DNA from: Melieria omissa
Taxonomy: Eukaryota > Arthropoda > Insecta > Diptera > Ulidiidae
Direction: 5' to 3'
Length of the DNA stretch: 64,000 bases
NCBI GenBank assembly: GCA_963971225.1
Contig: OZ020267.1
Location: 65,996,577 to 66,060,576, forward strand
In this document: one piece after another, positions 11,054 to 23,195 of the stretch
Layout of the letters: every line of letters starts with the position of its first letter
Position numbering within the stretch: the first letter of the stretch is position 1
The notes under the pieces: model-generated
The model's input: the letters and a program-made list of their open reading frames with translations, nothing else
Told to the model about the DNA's origin: nothing
Databases searched by the model: none
Position numbers and translations under genes: made by a program

Positions 11054-11695
11054 AAACTTGATTGCTCGGGAGACGGTGGGAAAATGATTCTAAAGCATTA
11101 AAATGCATACATTTCTCGCAGAGAATTGTAATTGATGCGTTTGTTGTTGTTGCTGCGATTTAATTTTTATTAATAGAGTTTTCGTTGGGAAATCAGTTAA
11201 CACTTTGAAAGTTGATTTTTACTGGTTACGGCTCCAATTTCGAAAGTTTTTAAGTTTATGTTGGTTTCTAGCGAGTGGCAACAAGTCAATTGTTCTACTT
11301 TATAGATTTGCATCCGTTGCATTTATGGCGAATAAGCAATAAAAGTTGATTTCCAAAGGTTTAAGAGTAATCAAATTTCAACTTTCATGAAGAAACAAAA
11401 CGGGTAAACGTGATTCATGTCAGGTTGGAAGTGCGTGCTTCAACAATTTCCAGTCGTAAATAGAAGGTTATTTTAATCGAAATGGAACTCAATGGACAAT
11501 GCTGGTCTGTTGAATGTTGTAGTCACTCATTTCACGGAAGTCAACCTCCTCACTACAGTCGGCACGGTATGTGAGCTGCTGTCTTCAAATCCATTTTGGT
11601 CAATAAATTTTCATACTGATTTAGTTGAATTGCACTGAGTATTTCCTGCTTTGCTTTGAAGGCTGCTTGACTATCTAACTTAATGACTACTATAT

Positions 11696-11719
11696 TTATT
11701 TATTTAATTATTTATTTAC

Positions 11720-11786
<67 letters not shown>

Positions 11787-11790
11787 TTAT
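11696..11790. repeat. TTTA microsatellite
   Basis: About 23 units of TTTA, imperfect at the left end (ATTTAATT, TTTACTT) and pure to the right. Confidence 0.9.
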
Positions 11791-12135
11791 TCAGTCAAAC
11801 AAAAAATTAATTTTAGTTAATTAAATTAATTTAATAAAGTTCAAATAAAAAATGTATTAACCCATTGGACTTCTCTCAAAACGGCGCTCTGTGCAGAATT
11901 CAATAGCAACAACTTTTGCTTGAAAACTGTTGGCCAATCTTCCTAAAGACATTGGGACTTGAACCTCGACCCAAAGAGGTCTGTTTAAGCTCCACTGCAA
12001 CTTTCTGATTGGTCCGAATTTTCGTAGTAACTTCAGGCTTTTGCTTACTCTTACTGCCAAATAATATTTTTAAGCACTTTTCACAACTTGTTTTCCCTTA
12101 TCAACTCATTTTTAGGAAGCTTGGCAGTTCTAATA

Positions 12136-13033
12136 CAGGGTTTTCCAACAAGAGGTGTTATTTTGAATCACCCGGTAGTTCGGTAGCTGTGACTTTTGAA
12201 GCTTTTATTCTTTGACATTTGACAAGTAGAAACAACGCCATTACTAAAAATGGAACGATTAAACGTTTAAAACGATTAAAATTCACTAAAAAAATTGTGA
12301 AAATCTTGCAGTCACAGTTCGCAAAACTAAAGCATTTTTGGGTCGTCATGAAGCACCTTGTCGGACCGCAATACAGAAATTGGTGGAAAAATTCGAGCTC
12401 GGAAAACCCAAGTTATTGTTGAGAAGCCTCACCATCCTCAACGTGTGACTGTTTGGTGCGGTTTATGGTCCGGCTTACTTTTTCGAAAATGAGGTTGGAT
12501 CAACAGATACGGTGAATGGATTGCGCTAAAGAGAGATGATTAATGATTTTTTATGGTCGAAGTTGGATGGTATTGATCTGGACAACGTTTACTTTCAACA
12601 AGACGGTGCTACGTGCCACACAAGCAACGAAACCATTGCTCTTTTACGGGAGAAGTTTCCAGACCGTGTTATCTCTGGAAGAGGTGATCACAATTGGCCA
12701 CCGAGATCCTATGATTTAACACCTTGCGACTTTTTCCTTTGGGGCCACGTGAAAGATAAGGTATACGCCAACAGCCCAGCGTCGATTCAAGACCTCAAAG
12801 ATAGAATTCGTGAGGCTATCGAGGACACAGGGCAGCCACTTTGCGATTTGGTTATGGGAAATTTCATGAAAAGGATATGGTCCTGTAAGCGTGGTCGTGG
12901 TGGCCATTTGGCTGATGTTGTTTTTCATTATTAACGGCATAACTTCCTCTTTATTATGAAATAAACATCCGATCATTTATCTCAAAAAATGGAATTTGAA
13001 TACCAAAATAACACCTCTTGTTGGAAAACCCTG
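12136..13033 (+). mobile_element. DD41D (rosa-type) mariner remnant, 898 bp
   Basis: The termini are 30-bp inverted repeats starting CAGGGTTTTCCAACAAGAGG, flanked by TA at 12134-12135 and 13034-13035. The element carries a broken transposase gene. Its N-terminal half is shortened and frameshifted, while the C-terminal half at 12536-12934 is open. Confidence 0.9.
12536..12934 (+). pseudogene. Transposase C-terminal half, DD41D mariner
   Basis: This 132-codon open frame covers the C-terminal catalytic part of a Tc1/mariner transposase. The second catalytic Asp is in FQQDGATCH and the third in LTPCDFFLWG. I count 41 residues between them, which is the signature of the rosa subfamily first known from a Ceratitis fly. 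The end GRGGHLADVVFHY is typical of the family. Upstream, between about 12250 and 12535, matching pieces (such as VTVWCG) occur in other frames, so the gene is dead. A closely related, nearly complete copy lies at 43136-44218. Confidence 0.85.
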
Positions 13034-14767
13034 TAGTTTAGAAATTGACGACTCCACACTGCTTTCTGTTCTTATTTTAAAAGAAATTTTTTACTTCCAT
13101 TTCAATTGCAAAAATTAAGTTGTATTAGTTCCAAAGTTTCTTCCAATTCATGACTTCTATGATGAATACACAAATTATCTTTTGAAAACCTCAATTTGCT
13201 GCATCAACATTAATAAAAGCCTATTACTTCTGAATTCTCTTCTTCTCTCTTCTTCAATTTATTTGCCAAGATTATTCAAAATCTTTTACACCCCTTAAGT
13301 AGAAATATTCTCAAATAAACTATCAACTCTTCCTACAATTCAGTCTCAACAAAAACGTTTTTGATAAATGCTCAAATCTAGCTACAACAGCACGAAGAAT
13401 TATGATAAGCCGTATTATCGCACTTGCAAAGCGTTGTAAGCGCTGCGCATAAGCGCCAAATGCAACATACAAAATCATTTGTATGTTTATTTAGGCAACT
13501 GCAGCAAACTATGCGACACGCCACACCACACCAACGCACAGTTGCTGCAGCTCTCCAATATGATTCACTCAAGAGGCAGTCGTCGACGACTCCAGACTCC
13601 CCAAAATGGCAGCAAAACATCATGAATTGTGATTTTATTTGTTTGACGTTGTACAATCGCGCACTTGCCGCCTTCGTTCTCAACTTCAAAGTGTGCAGAG
13701 ATGTGGCGGCAAGAAAGCAATAACAACTTTCAGCCTCACGCCTTACAGCAACCAGCCAGTCAGCCAGTCAGCCAGCCAGCACAGTGCAGCAAGTGCAACC
13801 GCACAGCACATAAAATAACAACAACAATCAGCACTTTATTGCTTCGGTCTAGTTTGCTGTCTCGGCTCAACAACTTCACTGCTGCCGCTGGCAGCGCTGC
13901 TGCGCTGTTATTATTGCCATACTATCACAGTTGATTGTTGCGGTTGCTGGCTGTATCTGTAGTTGATATTTACTATTGTTGTTGTTATACGTGTTGTCGC
14001 GCAGTTGCTTTTATTGTTGTTTCTGTTGCTGTGGCTGCAACAATGGCATTGACATTAGAATTGCTCAACTGGTTTCTTCAAGGTTCTTGCCTCAGCAATC
14101 GGTGGGCCATTAACCACACCGACACACCGCGCACGCAGTGGTGCAGACACTGCACCGCAACAAAGCCGCAGCGACCACAACATCACAACTCTGTATGTAT
14201 TATAAATGCAACAGTAAAACGACATGCAACGTGCAATACACAACGAAGTGACAGGCAAACGGACAAGTAGACAGACAGACAAACAGACAGACAAAGTGAT
14301 GTCGCCTTCTTCACGCGACTTTGTTGTGGTCCCCTGGTGTTGCAATTTTTTTTGGCTGCGACTTGGTGCGTCTGGATGACTACACTCTGATTGGTTTTTG
14401 TTGTTGTCTTTTTTGTTTTAACATTTTTTTATGCATTTTTTGGCAGCCTCTACTGGGCCCTGCTGCGAATTTATTACCGCTACACGAAAGCCTTATTTGG
14501 CGGTACACCTCCTCAAGCTCACGTGCCATCCGTGTTTATGCATCCCACTTGGATCGTAAATTTGCGTTGGCAATGAATGAAATTTTACGAAAATTGAAAA
14601 CAAGAATCAAAACGATTTTTTACACTCAATGCCTGATTGAAATTTGCGCAGTTTCGAAGTGGCAACGGAGATAAAAATCAGGTAAGCACTCTTTAGTCGG
14701 TAGTGACCGGTGGATGTTCATAGATGTTGGATTATTTTGATGTATAATAACCAATAATTATATAATA

Positions 14768-16047
14768 GGGGTACCGGTTAATTCATGCGGTTTTCTAACA
14801 GAAGGCGTAACTTGATTTTGTGAACAGTGATTCACCTTTCCAAATATGTGTTGGAAAGCTATTGTCACATAGTTTCAGAATCAGTATGTATCATTTAGCT
14901 GAAGCGTAAACATTAATACTTTTTTTACTCTGAAAATGTTGAATTTTGTGCCGAATAAAGTGTTTTTGCGGGGAGTACTTCTTCATTACTTCAATATGAA
15001 GAAAAAGGCTGCCGAAAGTCATCGTATTTTGGTGCAAGTGTATGGTGTGCATGCTCTAGCTGAGCGTACGTGCCAGAAGTGGTTTGCACGGTTTAAAAGT
15101 GGCAATTTTGACTTGGAGGACGATGAACGGCCTGGACAGCCTAAAAAGGTTGAAGATCACGAATTGGAGACATTGCTCGACCAAGATCCATCCCAAACGC
15201 AAGAAGAACTTGCAAAATCACTTGGCGTCGCTCAACAAACCATTTCCGATCGTCTAAAAGCAATGGGAATGATCCGGAAGGTAGGCCATTGGGTGCCGTA
15301 TGAATTGAAGCCAAGAGACGTCGAACGCCGACGTTCACGTGTGAACAACTGCTTCAACGGCACAAAAGAAACAGCTTTTTGCATCGAATTGTCACTGGAA
15401 ATGAAAAGTGGGTCCATTACGATAATCCAAAACGTCGAGCAATGTATGGATACCCCGGCCATGCATCATCATCCACGGCCGTTCAGAATATTCATAACCT
15501 GAAGGTTATGCTGTGTATTTGGTGGGACCAGCTGGGTGTGATCTATTATGAGCTGTTGCAACTGAACGAAACGATCACAGGGGAAGTCTACCGACGACAA
15601 TTGATGCGTTTGATCCGAGCACTGCGCGAAGAACGGCCGGAATATGAACAAACGCACGGCAAGGTAACTTTGCAACATGACAATGCTCGGCCACATGTTG
15701 CACAGGTCGTCAAAACCTACCTTGAAACGCTCAAATGGAATGTCCTACCCCACCCGCCGTATAGTCCAGACCTTGCGCCATCCGATTACTATCTCTTCCG
15801 ATCAATGCAACATGGCCCGGCTGAACAGCACTTTTCCAATTATGAAGAAGTCAAAAATTTGATCGATTCGTGGATAGCGGCAAAGCCGGCCGAATTTTTC
15901 AGAAAGGGTATTCGTGAATTGCCAGAAAAATGGGAAAAAGTTATAGCTAGTGATGGACAATACTTTGAATATAAAATTTGTAACCATTTTTTCAAAATAA
16001 AGCTTAAATTTTCCAAAAAAAAAAACCGCACGAATTAACCGGTACCC
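14768..16047 (+). mobile_element. Full-length mariner (Mos1-like), 1,280 bp
   Basis: The inverted termini start GGGGTACCGGTTAATTC (about 28 bp, one mismatch), with TA duplications at 14766-14767 and 16048-16049. The length is that expected of a complete mariner. The transposase gene is present end to end but broken (see next entry). Confidence 0.93.
14936..16038 (+). pseudogene. mariner transposase with frameshift and D-to-N change
   Basis: The ATG at 14936 starts the N-terminal DNA-binding region (VPNKVFLRG, KKKAAESHRIL, WFARFKSGNFDLEDDERPGQP) and the linker ending WVPYELKPRDVERRR. At about 15329-15335 the frame shifts by one base. The rest continues in another frame: CEQLLQRHKR..FLHRIVTG, then the catalytic region. 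The first catalytic Asp, normally in TGDEKW, is Asn here (codon AAT at 15400-15402). The second (QHDNARPH) and third (APSDYYLF) Asp are intact and 34 residues apart. The normal stop after DGQYFE is also lost, so the frame runs about 19 codons into the right terminus. The enzyme would be inactive even if the frameshift were read through. Confidence 0.92.
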
Positions 16048-16939
16048 CTATTAGTAAAATTTTTATACTTTTATGTGTCGATTCTAGTTAGAGGTGATCG
16101 GATAACACCAATTTTCTAATCAGTCCTGCTGTTTTTGATCTCAAATATGTGTCAAAGCACATTTTCAAAGAATAATATTAGACTAAATAACAAAAAGACA
16201 AGGCAGAACCACAAGTGGTCCTAATAAAAATCTGTTCTGAAGAGGTCGATTAATGTCAACCAGATTATCGGACTCCCTACACTTCCCTCCCTGGGTTCTT
16301 TGGTAATAGGAGGTTCGACAAGCTGAGTATTGTGTCTACTGAACCCATTAACAAATTTGATAATTTTAGTAAAAAGTCGAAACAATTTCAATTATGCTGA
16401 GACCTACGTGTACAAGGAACAAGAATTGAACGGATCACCAACTCACTTGCTAAACTCTCTTGAGATATCAATTGTTATAAAGAAACATTTTAAAATCATA
16501 TTTCCAACTAGTATTTGAGGTGGTTTAACGAATCCTCAAGCATGTCTTAAGCATATTTTGTTATTATGGATATGATGGTAAACACACCACAATGTTCATG
16601 ATCTATAGGCATAAATGTTATACCTTTAACTTTGTCTCCTAGAAGCCTACAAGAAGAAACTTTAAGATTCACAGACGATGCCACTTTCAAGATCTGATCT
16701 ACCAGTATTCTGCTCTCTTTAAAGAAGTTAAAATCTTAGAATAAGTCACAACGAGTCCCAGGTCCAAAAATTTACCAGTACCTGAGTTCCACATATAAGA
16801 CATCATACCACATGTAAGACATCAACCAGTCTTAACTATGGTTTGACAGAAACCGATTAATTCTCTAATCTGTACACAGTTCAGCTTCTTTAGTCTGTCA
16901 AATATCTTTAAAACTTTTGCGCTTCGACATTTCGACATT

Positions 16940-17705
16940 CGTGGACCTGTTCCTTAACAAGACCACCATTGCGCTCTTTCTTCATTTCGAAGGTATTTCA
17001 TTTTTAAATATCTGTATTTTCTCGAGTGTTTTTATCAACTTTTAATTTGCTGACTTTTATTTTTTTATCGTGAAAATTTTATACGTGGGCAGTCCGATAA
17101 GTACTTAGCCCCACCGCCACTATCGTACGAGAAATTTACTATCGTGTAGTACATCCTCGTAGACGGTCACTGTCAAAATTTCAGCCATATTGGATTTGTA
17201 GTTTTGTTTTGACCGCGTGTGGAAACGAACGTGTCCGCGGATTTAAATAAAATGGAAAAAGAGCAAAATCGGTCGGTGATTCGCCAAATTGGTCGCATTA
17301 GGCTACGAACAGCTGCTCCATAAACCGTATTCTCCAGATTTGGCCCGTGTGACTTCTTTTTATTTCCAAACTTGCAAAAGTCACTCGCCGGTTATCGCCA
17401 CCACGGAGGCCTCCAGAAAACGCAGTTTTCAGACGGGTTAAAGAAGTTGGAGCATCGCTGGGTCAAGTGTATCGAGTAGAAAGGAGACTACGTTGAGAAA
17501 TAAATCGCCAATTTCCAAAATTTTCTTGTTTCTTTTTTTCTTACTTAGCCTAAATACTTATCGGACCACCCACGTATATTTCTTTAATATATTTTGTGAA
17601 AAGTTACCCAAATCCGATGTACATATACCTTTAGAGATATCAGCGAATATGATATGTAGTCGTTGTAGGTATGGAAAACTTATGGTCTTTCTAGTGTTAA
17701 TAAGA
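16940..17705 (+). repeat. Dispersed intron repeat, copy B (interrupted)
   Basis: This is the second copy of the repeat seen around 4360-5520, with the same landmarks in the same order (TCTGTATTTTCT, GACTTTTATTTTT, CCCAAATCCG, GAGATATC, TAGGTATGGAAAAC). It is split by the 491-bp mariner derivative at 17084-17574. Neighbouring sequence at 16050-16940 has no recognisable feature. Confidence 0.6.
17084..17574 (+). mobile_element. Internally deleted mariner, 491 bp
   Basis: The termini are inverted repeats starting CGTGGGCAGTCCGATAAGTA (right copy CGTGGGTGGTCCGATAAGTA), with TA at 17082-17083 and 17575-17576. Inside, pieces of a transposase remain: a start near 17251 (MEKEQNRSVIRQI), then the C-terminal YSPDLA..DFFLF region and an LEHRW..CIE..GDYVEK end. 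Several stops and shifts occur, so nothing is translatable as a unit. Its termini differ from those of the other mariners here, so it is a separate family. Confidence 0.85.
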
Positions 17706-17913
17706 TGACACTTGCACATATTTCCATCAAGCCCATTTTATGACTATTTTGATTTTTTTACTAACACATCTATCCCACTCAGAACATATTCATGATGAAT
17801 ATTCCCATGAGAGCTCTACGAAAGTTCAATACTTCAAACAATAATCAAAATTTCAAACATGAAAGTAATTTGCTAGACTTATTACTTAAATTCAAATGTA
17901 TGTATGTACTCAC

Positions 17914-18032
17914 TTGAATCCTTTGTCATCATCGATGCCATTGACAACGCCATTTGTATTTGTGACTTGGTCGTCCTTCTTTAGGCCGTTTGTGTCAAAC
18001 GGAGAATTTGCCTTTTCCTTATCGTCATGTGA
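17914..18032 (-). CDS. pum: pumilio coding exon (third visible)
   Basis: This 119-nt exon encodes SHDDKEKANSPFDTNGLKK, DDQVTNTNGVVNG and IDDDKGF, plus two bases (AA) of a split Asn codon. It is nearly identical to Drosophila SRDDKEKANSPFDTNGLKK...GIDDDKGF. Acceptor TTTGCAG and donor GTGAGTAC are visible on the minus strand. This is the best conserved piece of the N-terminal half in the window and one of the strongest arguments for pum. It is followed by the 17.4-kb intron. Confidence 0.96.
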
Positions 18033-19048
18033 CTGCAAAGAAAGAAGACGCACGCAAACGCGCACAAAAATGAATTGTAAAAAAAATGTTTAAAAAGATA
18101 AAAAAAAGAAACTGGCAAAATCCCTCCAAAAAAATATTCAAACACTGAGAAGAGACTTTTTGACAGGGTTTTGTGGTAAATAGCGCAAAACGACAACAAA
18201 CAAGTTGTTGTCAGTAGCAAAAATAGGAAACGGAAAAGTCAAGAAGATAATGGAGTTTACGACAAACGCTCAAATGGCAAAAAGGTAAACGGCAAAAAAA
18301 ATAAATAAAACTAAAATAAAAACAGGAAAACTGCCAAGCAAAAAAAAGTGAACACAGAGACGTAAAGCGCACACTGGTACCAATTGTTGTGGATTTTCTT
18401 GCTGTTCTCTACTTTGATATTTTATGTTTTGATTGTTTTCGTTTTTCTTGTGACCACAAACACAGAGTAGCGCGTAGCAAAGTTGAAAAAGTGAACAGCG
18501 AAATGCAGTTAAATTGCTGCTCATGAAATTGTTGCGACGCAAAAAGGACCAAAACGTTCAGATTTGTGTTTATATTTGTTGGGTTCGCTTAGCTGAATGT
18601 TGCCCGGGGCCAGGACCAGCCAACAAACAAGCAAATAACATTGAGGCAACACAAACAGAAATCGAAAAGGCATTGCGAAAAAAATAAACAAAATAAAAAA
18701 GGTAAAGCAAAATGAAAATGAAACTACAGCAAAATTACAAAATCACAGCATGGGAATTTATTTGCAAACATGTGCAGACATACAAACAAATGGTGAGGTT
18801 AGGTCCTTTCAATTCAATCGTGTTTGTATTTGTTATAGTAAAACTAAAAATATTTACGGGAAAGGTGTGTGACTGACAAGCAGTCAGTCGAACATCGAAT
18901 TCAACTGCCCACCCACAACATTTGTTATGGCCGTAGGGTGATTTGAAAGGTGATTTGGAAGGTCGGAAAACGGTTTAAAGGGAAGCAAACTAGTTGTATT
19001 TATTTTTATTACTAAACTAGTGCGCCAACTAAAGAGGCAAACACTTAC
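18033..19048 (-). other. pum: pumilio intron, 1.0 kb
   Basis: The intron lies between the exon ending at 19049 (donor GTAAGTGT) and the exon starting at 18032. It contains A-rich and GAAAA-rich low complexity and CAACAA-type words but no transposon or open frame worth calling. Confidence 0.85.
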
Positions 19049-19184
19049 CTTGTCGTTATCGTCGAATTTCAGACCGCGCAAACGCGGCTCCAAACTGGAT
19101 AGTGGGCTCTCCTTGTTGGTTGGCGAGCCGCCCAAAACATATTCGACCATTTTAACGCCCAAACCGTTTGTAGAATCGCGTGGA
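19049..19184 (-). CDS. pum: pumilio coding exon (second visible)
   Basis: This 136-nt exon supplies the last base of a Ser codon, then 45 codons: PRDSTNGLGVKMVEYVLGG, SPTNKESPLSSLEPRL and RGLKFDDNDK. Drosophila Pumilio has PRDST...KVVEYVFSGSPTNKDSSLSGLEPHLRNLKFDDNDK at this point. Acceptor TTTCAG lies just right of 19184 and donor GTAAGT just left of 19049. The short linear motif around VEYV..GSPTNK is conserved even in vertebrate PUM1/PUM2, as far as I recall, and lies far upstream of the PUF domain. Confidence 0.96.
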
Positions 19185-19267
19185 CTGAAATTAGTATAAA
19201 GTTATCAAGAAGACAATTTTCATGAAAACATTCATTGCAACATATTCGGTCATTTCGCTCCACACAC

Positions 19268-19494
19268 CTCAATATGCCCGCATTGGTGCTGACACTCGTA
19301 TCCGGCGGCTGTGGAAATGTGCGTGGACGAGGCGGTGCCAGAATGTTTTCACCCTGTGTCGACCATGTTGAATCCTTCCACACGGGATGATCGCTAACGC
19401 CGGGTAAATGCAAAGGATTCAGCGGACCGCCACCGGATGTGGAACCCTTGCCATCGGATTTCTCCCATAGCTTTTTGGCAGTGGATGTGGTGAT
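19268..19494 (-). CDS. pum: pumilio coding exon (first visible)
   Basis: This 227-nt exon encodes ITTSTAKKLWEKSDGKGSTS, then PLNPLHLPGVSDHPVWKDST, WSTQGENILAPPRPRTF and STNAGIL, with two bases of a split Ser codon. Drosophila has the parallel TTSTAKKLWEKSDGKG, VWKDHTWSTQGENILVPPPSR and GNAGILSPRDST. Acceptor TTTCAG and donor GTGTGTG flank it on the minus strand, and it is separated by an 83-nt intron from the next exon. The codon phase joins correctly to the exon at 19184. Earlier coding exons with the N-terminus were not found in this window. Confidence 0.96.
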
Positions 19495-19710
19495 CTGAAA
19501 GTTGAACAGAATTTCAATTCATTTAATGAATATGAAAACATAAAAATTGAATTAAAAAATTAAAAATATTAGATAATTACAAAGAAACTGCTGTAGTTAG
19601 AAAGAATATTTTTCGAGAAGAGAAAAACGTCAACAATTATTTAGCTTAAAAAATAGAAAATCTATGCAGATTTCTCTTAACAATACTTGAGACAGCATTC
19701 GTGCGCTTCC

Positions 19711-19845
19711 AGTGGCGCACATAGGATATCACTTTAGGAGAGGTTTTGCGTACAAGTTTTGAGCCGAATACCATTCGGAACCATATTTTGTACCAGAAGT
19801 TTTTGTGTTTGGTGTGTTAGACCCCCTGCGTGCGCCCCGCTTATA
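19711..19845 (+). mobile_element. Possible hAT-like MITE remnant
   Basis: The left end CAGTGGCGCACATAGG and the sequence CCCCCTGCGTGCGCCCCGC at about 19824-19842 are roughly inverted copies of one another, in the style of short hAT MITEs. No matching 8-bp target duplication is visible and there are several mismatches, so this is tentative. Confidence 0.35.
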
Positions 19846-22439
19846 TGCTGATTTGGTGCTTAAGCTTATGCGGGTTTTACATAAAATTCAATTTCGTTAT
19901 AAGCTTGAAGGATGTCAAATTCGTAACAGCGCAATTGAAGGCACAGCAACCAGCAGTAAATAGTCGTTTGATGATAACAGAAACGTTGAGGTAATGACTA
20001 GACCTGTCTACTTCTTAAATTTCCTTTTTGAAAAGCCCGATTTTAGAGTTTTTGACCCTTTCGCTATTTTGTTGCCATATGGCAACATGTTACTTTGTGG
20101 ACGTCTGAACCTTCTGTGGTTTCAAGAATACATTTTTTTGTTGGTCCTTAGCATAGTTTGAAGTTTTACGAAAAATACGAAATTAATAAAGTGAATATTA
20201 AAGTTTAAAGAAGGGAAGTATATACGTTTTTTAATGTTATATCTTGAAATGGTAAAGGAAGAAGAAGCAGAAAAATTATACAACTTTTTAATTTGACATT
20301 TTATTTCAATTTAGATACATTTTTTTTTAATTTTGGCTGAAGTAAATGAAGAAATTTTCGATGTAAGAGAATTTAGACCTTGTTGAGACCTTAGACTTTC
20401 TACTCTCAGAAATCTATAAAATATGTCTGCCTTTTCTCGCTCAAGCTGACTCTCAAGAAAGACTAAATAAATGCGCAGAAACGTTGCCAACTTGTTTTAA
20501 TGACATTTTCAATATTGTCAGTAAGAGTTGAAGGCAAAAGTGAGGTTATCGAAATTTTTCAGAAAAATTATCAGCCACAATTTTTGTCATCTTCAGACAG
20601 CAAATAGCACAACTATGTATGTATGTACATATGTGCATAGGTTTTTATCAAAGGAAAACACACATCGAAATGTCAAAAGCAAAGAATGCTCTTCCACTTG
20701 CAGTACTTGAACAATTTTCTCAAGTAGAAAATTACACTTAACTTATGCTCAAAGTCGTTCGTGAGACTTGTATGCATGTCGTATTAGGGAGTTATTCACA
20801 GCAAGTAAAAATACTAACAACAACAATGTAAAGTTGGCAAAACGAAACGAAATGAAAGCAGCCAAAGGAAAGCAGCACAAAGAAATGAAATGAAATAAAA
20901 TGGCAGAAAATGAATTGAAGCAATTTCGCAGTGTTTTACATGCGCCACTCAGTGCAGCGCGTGCAAATGCAAACTGAAATGACGACGACAACAGTAACAA
21001 CAACAACTACAGCAGTAACTTGCCACATAAAACAGGTAGCATTAATGCTTTGGGTGAAAAACAAAGTCATCTGGCGTACGTGCCACAACACCAACCAAAC
21101 AAACCAACAAACAACCACACTTGTACAACAAAAATAAATATGTGTGCATATGACACATGGCCAGTGTGAACGGCAGTGAAACCAACTGCAACTGAGCGAA
21201 CTGAGCTGAGGTTGCAGCGCATCGCAAATAACGGTTAGCGCGGAGAGCGCATCAGATTGCACGCCATCGACACGCCGCCGCCAGCTAAAATATGCAAATG
21301 CTGGAAGTGTTTGCTGGGTGGCAGCGTTGCCATTTGGGTTTTTTTTTTTGGCATTTTGGGGTTTTGGACTGAACACACGAAACGCACATCAGTGACCAAC
21401 TAAACGCCACATAACGACGCCTCAAACACTCAAACAACCAACCATTCAACCAACTAACCAACCGACCGCTCAACGAGTGAATTAGCAACAAATGCGGTTG
21501 TTGCAACGTCAGTGTAAACGTCGACAATCGCTGCAGCGCAATGCTGATAATTGCAATAGGCGGCAAGCGGATTGCGCACTCATTGACTGCCGACACATTT
21601 TCATTTTTATGACAATTTTGGTTTATTGCTTTTGTTCAGCTGTAAAGTGATTAGCGTGCGCGAAAAGTGTGGCAACACTAATTATTTTTATTTTTATTAT
21701 TATTTTTTTTTAACAAGCAGTAGTAATGAGCGAGTGTGTCGTTTTGCGAGTGGGTTCATGCCTAATTATCAATGGATTTTATGCTTAGTTAGCGATGGCA
21801 TTAAATTTTTCGCAACAAAAACCAGAAAGCAAACGGTTTAAAAGTTAAAAGTTAACGCTTTGATTGTGCGTCTGCACCCTGTACTGACTGGTCACAGGGC
21901 GCATTTTAGTTTTTAATTAACGGGCATCAAATATTCGCTTATAAATGGTTTCATTCTTATGCAAATTTGTTACTTTCGCGGCACATTCGGCTGCCAAAGC
22001 ATGTAACATAATAAATGTAAGAGCGGCTTTTTATTTTTAAAATTTTTGTTTTTCTTTTTTCTGACGCTCCTTAAATTAATTCTAATTTTTTTGCTAAAAC
22101 ACTACAAACATTAATCAAAGCATTCTTCTATGTTGTGGCTGTGCGATTTCAAAGCAAGCACGAGAAAAGCAAGTAAATTAAATCAGCAGCTTGCCGAAAG
22201 ATTTGTTCGAGCAACGTTGACCAATAATGGACGGCAAATTTGGACTGCTGACGGAAAATAAAGACCTTTTTAATGGCAAAACGCTGTGCAATTAAAACAA
22301 ACAAAGTCGCTTCTTGTCAACAGCTAATCAATTCAAGAGGCGAGACCTCCACTCCACACCCATTCACTTCACACCATTCTAATGTATGGCGACAGTGACA
22401 AATTCAATAATATTGGGTCATGTTGTTAGTAATGCAGTT

Positions 22440-22720
22440 GTTTTTTTATTCCTCGGAAAAAATTTGCAACTGAATCTGTTAAAAAACTGTTTTCAACTTA
22501 TGATAAACAAATAACAAAAGTGATTCAAATTCAAAGATGGTTGCAACATATTCGATCAGGAAATAATGATCTCGACGATAAGTCGTAGACGTCCAGTTGA
22601 CTTTGATAATAACAAGTTGCGAGAAATAGTGACGCAAATCGCACACTAACAGTTGAGGAAGTAAGTGAACAACTCCAATCGACCTAGTTAACTTAGCGGA
22701 AACTTTATTTTCGACTTTTC
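22440..22720 (+). pseudogene. Decayed mariner transposase N-terminal fragment
   Basis: In broken + strand frames there are words of the helix-turn-helix half of a mariner transposase: RWLQHIRSGNNDLDD, then RRPVDFDNNKLREIVTQIAH after a stop. Typical family members read WF..FRSG..DLEDE.RSGRP...D...L...V. Terminal repeats were not found. Only the DNA-binding part remains and it carries stop codons. Confidence 0.55.
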
Positions 22721-22911
22721 AAAAACCCCGTTTGACTGAGTTTACAATACAAATAAGGACTTTCAGAGTCAACTCGTGCAATACGAGTTGCAGTCAATGC
22801 AGTTGCGAAGAGGTTAAAGGTTATTGGAAAAGTGTTAGAACTGGTTGGATAGAAACAAACTTGCAACAACCTTTGCAGATTTGCCCTTCACATCTCACTT
22901 AGTGCTATTAG

Positions 22912-22948
22912 ATTAGATTAGATTAGATTAGATTAGATTAGGTTCGAT
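22912..22948. repeat. (GATTA)n microsatellite, left part
   Basis: Several GATTA units end in the variant GATTAGGTTCGAT. The same variant reappears at 28485-28498, right of the LINE, so the array was split by the LINE insertion. Confidence 0.9.
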
Positions 22949-23195
22949 CAGGGTTTGGATCCACAAGGCAAAGCACCTGACTGCACGGATGTAGACGTGG
23001 TCCACATATTCGGCTGCGAACCTTGTGGGTACCAGGCCAAGTGGACTCAACGCCTTCACGAAGGTTGCTTCTGGTGACCGGGCGGTCCCCGGGCGGCTGT
23101 TGAAGCTTGTCTTCTCAGCTGGCGAAGTTTGAGATGCGGAAATCCAGGAGCGTCTGACCCACAGTGGGCGGCTCCCTGGTCAGCGTCTGATCTCC

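Larger units (their letters stand above)
520..17913 (-). other. pum: pumilio intron, 17.4 kb, transposon-rich
   Basis: The donor AA|GTGAGT at 17913 and acceptor TTACAG at 521-520 bound this intron, and the reading frame closes exactly across it (AA + T gives Asn). Elements inside it are listed separately. The stretches 520-1489, 2171-3300, 11054-11695, 11795-12133, 13036-14765, 16050-16940 and 17700-17913 hold only AT-rich sequence, CAA/CAG-type low complexity and short microsatellites. Examples are a GT run at 2816-2836, CCAG/TCAG repeats at about 13745-13785 and a CAGA run at about 14266-14297. I see no coding exon in them. Confidence 0.85.
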
